Positions 34,555 to 43,700 of a stretch of DNA of 64,000 bases are shown here, in pieces. The notes under the pieces were generated by a model. The model did no database searches, was not told the origin of the DNA, and saw only the letters and a list, made by a program, of their open reading frames with translations. The DNA is from Ostrinia nubilalis (Eukaryota > Arthropoda > Insecta > Lepidoptera > Crambidae). The translations under genes and the position numbers were made by a program. The stretch is taken from assembly GCF_963855985.1 (NCBI RefSeq), contig NC_087106.1:7733001-7797000 (forward strand), in the 5' to 3' direction. Every line of letters begins with the position of its first letter. Positions within the stretch are counted from its first letter, which is position 1.

Positions 34555-34794
34555 CGCGGTGCAATGGCGGTGCGGTGATGGCGGATGGCGGGTCGGGCGC
34601 GGCGGACGCGGAGGCGGGAGCGGGCGCGGGCGCGGGCGAGTCGGCGGCTCGCGGCGCGGCGCTCGAGCGGGCTTACGTGCATGACGTGTACGAGCAAGCG
34701 GGCGAAGATGGCGACGAGGCGATACGTGCGCCGGCGCCGGGCGTGCGGACCTTCCTGTCTGAACTCGAGCCGGGCAGCCTTGTGTGTGATGTCG
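34555..34794 (+). CDS. TRMT9B: TRMT9B first coding exon (5' UTR plus residues 1-73)
   Basis: Acceptor CCCCCAG precedes 34555 and donor G|GTCAGT follows 34794. Coding starts at 34578. It encodes an Ala/Gly-rich N-terminus, ALERAYVHDVYEQ and FLSELEPGSLVCDVG, ending inside SAM motif I. The exon is extremely GC-rich (runs of GGGCGC). Its 3' part is repeated twice downstream. Confidence 0.88.
34564..34580 (+). promoter_or_regulatory. Four-codon upstream ORF overlapping the TRMT9B start
   Basis: ATG GCG GTG CGG TGA begins 10 bases into the exon, in a favourable context (G at -3, G at +4). Its stop shares bases with the main ATG in the string TGATGG. Translation of TRMT9B from 34578 would therefore need leaky scanning or termination-reinitiation. 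Whether it is used depends on the true mRNA 5' end. Confidence 0.5.
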
Positions 34795-37700
34795 GTCAGT
34801 ATTAAGATATTTCCCGTTTTGTATCCTAAAGAGCGGGTCGTCCACCCACAAGGTGGACCGACGACATCATTAAGGTAGAAGGAAGGCGCTGGACGCAGGC
34901 CGCTACCAACCGCGGCGCTCGAGCGGGCTTACGTGCATGACGTGTAGTGGTTCTATATTGGCTCACATAAAATTCTAAATCCTATTCTTTGTCTTACTAC
35001 CGATTTGTGTTCATAATAATCTCTCTTCATAATTTTATTTTTCATACTTTTTTTATTCATACATTTTTATTACTACCATCGGAGCTCATAACAGTTAGTA
35101 ATCATAATTTTTTTATCAATACTGTTACTACCAAGAACCATTTAAAATACATAATTTTTATTTTCAGATCTTTTTTTCTTCATAACATTCATTGATCATA
35201 TTATTTTAATTAATAATGTTGTTACTAAGAACATACTTCAACTCATAATGTTGTTGTTCAGAATAATTTACTTTATAACAGACATACTCGTATCTTTAAA
35301 AAAAACATATATAATTTAATAGAGTAGATAAGCATGCAGAGCATGCAGCATGAAAGCAAGCATGCAGCATGCATTGGTATCTCCTCGTCTCCGGCGCTGC
35401 GGGATGTGCAGCCCTTCCGCCCTTGCGTAACGAGGCTCAGGCACCCACGCTTGCTTCCGCAGCTTCGGCTTTTTGGATCGCCATCGGCGCCTTCGGCGCC
35501 TCGGCGACCAGCCTCAGCCGCTCCAGCTCACCCGGGCGCCTGAGCCTCGTTACAGCGGGCGAGGGCTGCCCTCCCTCCGCGCCTCCGGCTTTTAAATTAC
35601 ACTCTAGGGGTAGGGCAGACAAGACTACGTGGAGTCGGTTTTGCAGCGATTCGTTTCTGTCACGTTAGTTTTGTGGCACAAAATAATATTGCCTGTTTTG
35701 GACCATTTCAAATTAATTTAATGTTAAAATACGATTTAATACGAATATAGACATCATGATTTTCAATAATATGGATAAATACACTTATGAGTAATAAATT
35801 TATGAAAACAAATATTAGGATACATCACATTTATGAATATTATAGTTATTTATTCGAATGATTATGAGTTTCGATCATTAGTATAGAAAAATATATGAAA
35901 ACAAATATTAGTAAAAACTAAGTGTATGATTAGTGATATTATGAATATCAATGATTATGTTTTTAAATATGTAGGTTTTAAATTTTTTATGAAGAATGAT
36001 CATTATGGTATCAAATTGTATGAGAAATATTTTCGGACCTCCAATGATAGGAATTGAAAAGTTATGTAAGAAAACGCGCTACCACGTGTAGTGTACGAGC
36101 AAGCGGGCGAAAATGGCGACGAGGCGATACGTGCGCCGGCGCCGGGCGTGCGGACCTTCCTGTCTGAGCTCGAGCCGGGCAGCCTTGTGTGTGATGTCGG
36201 TCAGTAATAACAAGATATTTTCAGTTTTGTATCCTAAAGAGCGGGTCGTCCACCCACAAGGTGCACCAACGATCTGATAAAGGTAGCAGGAAGGTGCTGG
36301 ACTCAGGTCGCTATCAACCGCGGCTCTCGAGCAGGCGTACGTGCATGACGTATACGAGCAAGCGGGCGAAGATGGCGACGAGGCGATACGTGCGCCGGCG
36401 CCGGGCGTGCGGACCTTCCTGTCTGAGCTCGAGCCGGGCAGCCTTGTGTGTGATGTCGGTCAGTATTAAGATATTTCGAGTTTTGTATCCTAAAGAGCGT
36501 TTAACGTCCACAAGGTGGACCGACGACATCATTAAGGTAGCAGGAAGGCGCTGGACGCAGGCCGCTACCAACCGGGCAACATGGAAAGCATTGGGGGACG
36601 CCTATGTTCAGCAGTGGACGTCCTATGGCTGAGATGATGATGATCCTAAAGAGGTTACTGACGAAGACGGTGATCCGGTGAAGCTTGTGGAAAGCGTCTG
36701 CATGCGCAGGACCAGTCATTGTGGAACTCCTTGGGATCTTTTGGTTCATTCGGACGAAAAACGAAAAATATATTTTCACAGAAACCTAAATTAATCAAGT
36801 AAAGTATACGTAGAAATAGACGAAGACGAAGACTGCTTTAAAGGCAACACCAAATATTGTGCGAGTGATTTCAATCAGTTATCCCCAGTCGGCTTGAGAG
36901 AGCTTGCTGTTAAGCAGCAAAAACTCTATCAGCGTTTTATACGCTTTTCAAAAGCACTATACATCCCAAAGCCACACTCAGTACACTTCTACCTAATCTA
37001 TCTGTATAAAAGCGAAAGGTCATCAAGGGCTCACTTACTCATCACGAAATCTCAGAAGCTTACAAGTGCTAGGAGTCTCAAATTTTGCATAGGGGTTCCT
37101 TTTAGAACTTAGGTGCTCACTAAGACGGGATTTTGCAAAATTCAACCCCTAAGGGGGTACAAACGGGGTCCACGCGCACGAAGTCGCGGGTCGCCGCTAG
37201 TAGTAGATAAAAATAAAGTGATTCCAAGCAATATGAACTGCATCGCTCCTACTTCTAAGTAGCGGGTTACTTAATGAATTCAATTTGCTCCACACTCCGC
37301 CCTTCTAAGGTCTCTAATAGACTCTATAATAAATTTAAGTTGCCTGCGACGTATAATTTTCCTCAGTAAGTGCCTCTGAGAAACGATGTATTCAATACTA
37401 TGCTATGAAACGTGACCATGTCGGTATAATGACGTACAGTCAGTACATTTGACTATATTTTTGTTGAAAAATCGCCCCTGTTATAACTACATAGATGCCA
37501 GTGTTACGTGGACATGCCGCCGTCTGTACATTTTGCAATGCTCTAACTTTATCGCCTTTTTAAATCAATTCTGTTCATAACAGTTGGAATAAGGTTTATT
37601 TTGAAATAGAAAATAAAATACACGTTATGAGCTTTACGTAGGCGCTCAAAACTAAATACACAAATTTCTTCACAATAGTTAAAACTTTATTCATATTCTT

Positions 37701-40700
37701 TAAAATGTATACAAGACATAGTAGCTAACAGTTGGTATGTTCAGAATTACTAAAAAGTTAATCAAAATTAAATAAAGAACTAAAAAAATAGAGCATTTAA
37801 AAATCCCGCCTACAGAAGCTATATTTATATTGAGGTCTGATGTTATTGTAACATTTACACAGAAGCCCTTTGAACTTGTGAACTCCGAGAGCCTTTTTAA
37901 GATCTCAATCTACCCACACGAAAGCAAACAACGTGTTTAGTGGATAACAAGTTCTCATTAATTAATTATGTTACAAATGGAGATAGTAAATGTCACGCGT
38001 GGGTGTATTGCTCTTCTTTATCATAATATTAAAGTCAGAAAGAAGCTAATACTATCTACTTTACTTTTTTCTTAATCTTAACAACTTAAAACACAAATTT
38101 ACGGTTATTAATCTAGGGATCGCCGAAGGAAGGTTTGGTATAATCATGCATCAGAGTCAAAAGTTGCATAGAAGATTTCGATTTGAATTGTATGATAATA
38201 ATTATTATTTTCTGTAAAGAAGGTTACCCATACCAAATTTTCCACATGAAAAGTCACAGGAGCTTTTTAAAATCTATTTACGTTCGAATTCAGTGGGTTT
38301 TTATCACTTTAACATCAGATTTACAGAACAGCAACAACAGAACGATTATACCTACACTATTTTCAATTAAATTATTATCAACGAAGTCCAGCCTTCGCAG
38401 AGATTAGCTATAGCCCATTCTGTCCATGAATAAAATGACGATTGAATAACTCAAATTATATGTACAGTAGATTGTAAACTAAGCGGACTTGGCTCCGGAA
38501 TCGAATCACCGCTTCTGCGTCATCGGGCCGTCAAACGTCATTAGGCGTATCTTCCGAACGTGAAAGGGTTTTACAAAATGAAATTCATCAGGCATGAAAC
38601 GCGATTGGACGCGTTGCAAGTCCATTCTGCATTGGACGCAATTCGCAGTATTGTATGGTAATGCTGTATTTCTGTTGCAAAACAGTTAATATGCAAAAAA
38701 TAACGGCCTGATGGTTCGCGTCCATAATTGCAATTACAGGCCCCAATTCCTTATGGAACAATTTTCTTGGGGTCATATCTCCCATCTGGGATGAACTTAC
38801 TACTATTTAAATTGCAAAAAGGAAAAATTGCCTAACTATGTACCTACCTATCATACGATATTCTTTGAGGAGAAATGAAATAATGGTTCGAAACGAAGAA
38901 AGCTCATCCTCATATTGATGATGATAGCGTCACCGTTTTACATGGATGAAGTTGCGGGTCAAACTAGTCCATTTGGACTTCCATAGAAAGATCACTAACC
39001 TTTACACCGTTTGATAAAGGCTTTGAATAACACGTTATTTTGCTTGGAAATTTCTACAAACTTGTAATGTGGGTGTTTATTGTCAAAATGTCATAGGTTA
39101 AGGATGTGTACAGAGAGGTACTATTGTGTGGTGTGTTCTGTTATTCGACTATTTGTGCCACTTCCCTATTGAGTTACATCGAATTCTTGGAATCCTTTCC
39201 TTTTAAACAAACATTTTAGTAGTACCTACATGAACACGAACGATTCCACCAGAAATTTTCTTTGAGGGTTTTAACGAGGAGAAACGATTTTTTACTAAAG
39301 CCTGGTACGTGAGCACGTAGAATTTTGTCCAATGACCCCAAGCTACCCATCCCAGGCTATAATTGCTATCATCCATACATAGAATAGAACAAGTAATATT
39401 ATACATAGATAATTTAATCCAACAGACAGACAATAAACACACACTATCACTCACAGTAAGAAACATTGTGTTTTGCAAAAATCAAAATCTACCCATGGGC
39501 ATGGCTTGAGGAGGCGCCAATAAAAGTTACAATTAGGTATACTCGTATACTTAATTTGTGTTGTGCATGTATCAGATACAAAACTAAGTGATTAAAATAA
39601 ATGACGATAGTCCTGAGTCAGAATGAAAACAATATTGAATAGAGCTATTTAGCGAAGCGTCATTTATTGCGATAGCGTGTGACATTTCGAAGTCACCCTT
39701 TTCGCTGAAACATCGTAATGCTGTGCCATTGCCATTCCGAGGCAATGTTACTGGAAAACTGAATCATTATAATTACTACCTAGAATCTAGACCCGATAAT
39801 TACTATACTTAGAATTCCAGATATCAATGCCTAATACAGCATCTGAACGGATTTTTTTTTAACTAACCGTACCTTAAACTTTTGACTACTAAAAAGTAGG
39901 GTTCTCAATTCGACTAATCACGATCATCTGTATGGAACAGATGATTTTAGGTAATTAGCAATGCATACGGACGTAGATGAGTATAAAAGTACCAACTCTA
40001 TGGGCAATTTTCGCAAATATGTATATTTATTTATACTAGCTTTCCGCCCGCGGCTTCGCCCGCGTGGAATTTTGTCTGTCACAGAAAAACCATATCGCGC
40101 GCGTACTTGCTCACCGTTTAGACCTACCCTGGACTACGACAAAGATTTTAAAACCAAAATAAGCTCAATCGGCCCAGCCGTTCTCGAGTTTTTATCAGAC
40201 TAACGAACATCAATTCATTTTTATTTATATAGATTTGCACGTAATCAAGATTCGCCAAGCAACCCATTAAAATCCTCTTAACGTGCTGTAAACCCAGCAA
40301 AACTCCTATTCTGAAAACCCCAGTTAACCTTTTCAAATAACCGACTCGCCCATCATCTCCCGACGTGCTAACAACTAAACATGGCGGATTAAATTATCAG
40401 CTGTTTATTTATTTACAGGCTGCGGCAACGGCAAGTACTTGAGCGTGAATCCGGCCGTGTACTCAGTGGGAGGCGACCGGTGCACGCGCCTGGCATCGCA
40501 CGCTCGCCATCACAGCAATGAGGTAAACAAAACAACAATGCACTTGACCATAAATAGATGGTGTTTACAAACAGACTAACGCAATATTAACGAGTTGATA
40601 GTAAAATGTCGCGGTCCCGATCGGTCATATGACTGGATGATGGCCTTATTTCTCAGAAAAGATTAGTTTATTGCTTCTTCTCTGGATTACATAAAGAGAT

Positions 40701-43700
40701 GGTTATGTACCAAACATTCCATTTATACTTAACTTGAGGCGCCATTAAATCGAGGGTCTATTCGTCCAAGGTCTAAGCTTCATTACTTACCATCAGGTGA
40801 GATACAGACAGGCCAAGAGCTTCTTCGCTGTGGATAAAAAAAATAAAAAAGCACAGTTAACTGTCAATTCAAGAATTTTGAGAGTAAGGTGATTCGATCC
40901 CCATAGTTTGTTCCTTGTGGGCTGAGGTGGTGAACACATCCCTAAACAAGCATATCTTGGCTGGAGGGTACCGATAATGTTTGTAACTCCTTTTAACTGA
41001 AGTACACTTTTACTAATCATGATATTATGTCCCATAACACAAGTGCCACTAACACCCTAACATTTTCAGGTGGTAGTATGCGACAACCTCTGCCTACCCT
41101 TCCGCGATGAGTCGTTCGACGCAGTGCTGTCCATCGCAGTGGTGCACCACTTCGCGACGGTGGAGCGGAGGGCCATGGCACTCAGGGAGCTGGCCAGAGT
41201 CACCAGGATCGGGGGAAGACTCCTCCTCACTGTGTGGGCTATGGAGCACGAAGGACGGAACTTCCATTCTCAGGTAATAATTACGAAGTAGACTACATAA
41301 AGTCCTTTATTTGACATTTATGTGGCTCTCACCGCTCTAAATTGTTCTTGGAGCATGTTATTCATACATGCTTTTTGATTTCAGGACGTGCTGATTCCTT
41401 GGCATAGGCCAGCTACGTTGTGCCCGCCGACACCGACGCCTAGATTCCTGTCTGTCGATCATGATCAGTAAGTTCTGTCACAGCATAAATAATTAATAAT
41501 GATACCGATTAATTCTAATGAGTAATAAAATGATTCTTTTTATTTTGCAGGAACATAGAGTCTTGGAAATCCCGAGACGGATCTCCAGGGTCATCCTCAC
41601 TTTCGTCACCCAACGAAACCTGCTATTCATTTGTACGGAGGGCACTTCAAAAGCTCGCTGGTCGTCGTTCGTTTTTGCCTTCCTGGGGTCTAGCCAGAGT
41701 CCCACCACGACCTTGCACGGGGCTAGAACCACCGGCTGCAGATCTACCCATCGAACTCCGGCGTTTGGATGAAGCTCTACCCCCAAGATTGATCACACAA
41801 AACTCTGAAAGTTCAACAATGAAATCCAGAAGTTTAACTGATATCGCTGACGTCGAAAGGCGCACTCTTGTCCGCTCAAGGTCCAGTTTGCCCAGCCTAG
41901 GTGGCGACGAAAATGAACCACCTCCCATAGAAAAACCAGCGCCCGAAATCCCAGAACCTCGAAAGAAACCACGTCTCGTAAAACAAAAGAAGTCCATAAA
42001 CGAAGACGATGCCGACGAGGACTTAGACAAACCCACAGATATGAAAAGTATGGTAGAAGAAATGCCTAATTTTAAAATACATACGTATAGATTAGAGCCC
42101 AAAAAACCTGGAGTTTTCAAGCAGACGTCACTCAATGAAGAGTTAATGTCAGTAGAACGATTACGTGAGAAGGAACATTTGAGAAAAAATATCCAAAAAC
42201 AGGCGTCTCTCAACGAAGAGTATCTGTATCGGCGACCGGGCGCTTTAGATTCAATACGTGACTCAATATTTTCTACATCAGCAACTACCGCTAAGAAATT
42301 CCAGTCCCTCAAAAACGGCCTCACTAGTAAGTTCAAAACATCTACAACGAATATAGATAAAGTAACGGTGTTCGTAAGAATGCTTCAAGGGTGGAAGAAT
42401 CACGGGCCGGTGCCAGAAGTTCCTACGCCGAGTGACAATAATCCAGCAACTGAAAAAGCTGTGCCTGAGAGACGCCATTCTAGAGAAGATGGATCTGATT
42501 CCTCAAAGGATAGCAGTTTGCAGAGTGATACTAGCGTTGACTCGGAAGACAGTTTCGCATCTGTGATATACGTCCCTAAAGCAGACGGCTCAGGCGACCC
42601 ACTATCGCCTACTCCTCTTTCACCCGGCCCCACCTCGCCTAGATTAAAAGTGTCGTCTGTTCCAACCTCCCCTCGAATGAAGAGCTCACCAGGCCTTCCT
42701 TCGCCAAGGATAAAGCAGGCTTTTCCTCTAATTCGTCCACCGGCGTCACCGAGTGCCGTCCAACCACCTACTGTAAACAAGATATTAGTCGCACAATACA
42801 GCTTAAAAAACTATTCTACCTCCAGTTCTATTTGTGCTGTACCATTAAAACCACAGTCAAAAAGCCAACCTAACTCTCCACCAAAATCAGAATCAGACGA
42901 CAAAGTAATTAAGCCAGAACTTCAACAACTCATAAACAGCAATGTGTCTGTAGAAGTCTTTGAAGAAATTGACCCTATACCGCCCATCAAGGAGGAAGAG
43001 GAAACACCAACAGAGGTAACGAAAGAGCTTATTGCCGAAATCAACAAAGACATAGAAGAAATACACAAACTTACAGAGGAGACAAATCAACTGAAACCAA
43101 GAGTTGTACTTCAAGATGTGAAACCGTATCCAAAAATTACACTGCAAACAGTGGCGGAGTTGCCAGAAATTCCACAATTTAAACCCAAGGAAACCAACAA
43201 ATCTTCATCGGATACATTGGATTCTAGATCTGCAGAACGTAAACGCAAAGAGCGGATAAAACAGATAAAAGATATTCTGAACAAAGGTATCCCTGCGGGG
43301 AGCTTTGGAAGACGACCTCCATTCCCAATCGTTCGCACAGGCAAATCCGAGCATGTAGTAAAGACAAGACCAACACTAATGGCTTTGGAACTGTTTAATC
43401 CAGCTACAGACGATATGGACAGCGATTCAAGTGGCGTCTCTTCCCCAGACTCCGTTGACAGTGTCATCAGCGTTGTACCAGATGAACTCAGAAAAACTGC
43501 ACAAGAAAAAGGTAACATAAATAATGCTAAACAATTTTTGGTTAAAGACTCAATTAAATAAGTACCAGTGGCTAATTATATTTTTTTATTTCTTTCCAGA
43601 TCTACCAAACCCCAACAAACTCACAACAGAACCAAAGATTGAAGAAACACCTTCAGATAAGTCCCCTTCTACGGCACCCGCACCTCAAGCACCTCATAGT

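Larger units (their letters stand above)
34947..36090. mobile_element. Unclassified element with inverted TCATAA arrays, 1144 bp
   Basis: It interrupts exon unit 2 and is bordered by the direct repeat GTGTA (34942-34946, 36091-36095). The left end GTGGTTCTA and the subterminal right GCTACCAC are weakly inverted. The left third carries about ten TCATAA-like hexamers and the right third about ten TTATGA-like hexamers, so the arrays are mutually inverted, like transposase-binding subterminal repeats. A GC-rich hairpin lies in the middle. No coding frame is convincing. Confidence 0.6.
34657..36576 (+). repeat. Tandem array of three exon-plus-RTE units (256-259 bp each)
   Basis: Unit 1 is 34657-34912 (the functional exon end, 46 bp of intron and a truncated RTE tail). 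Unit 2 is 34913-34946 plus 36096-36320, interrupted by a 1.1-kb element. Unit 3 runs from 36321 and retains the complete RTE tail. Junctions join RTE sequence (CTACCAACCG or CTATCAACCG) to exon sequence (CGGC-CTCGAG). All three keep the GTCAGT donor. The shared RTE insertion shows that the duplication happened after that insertion. Confidence 0.85.

Noticed and set aside
34537..34851. Pro/Arg-rich - strand frame
   Set aside because: Antisense of the very GC-rich TRMT9B exon 1; composition explains its openness.
35334..35668. GC-rich open frames
   Set aside because: Lie across the GC-rich hairpin in an unclassified element; frame openness follows from base composition.
41647..42336. 229-codon - strand frame
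   Set aside because: Antisense shadow of TRMT9B exon 5.
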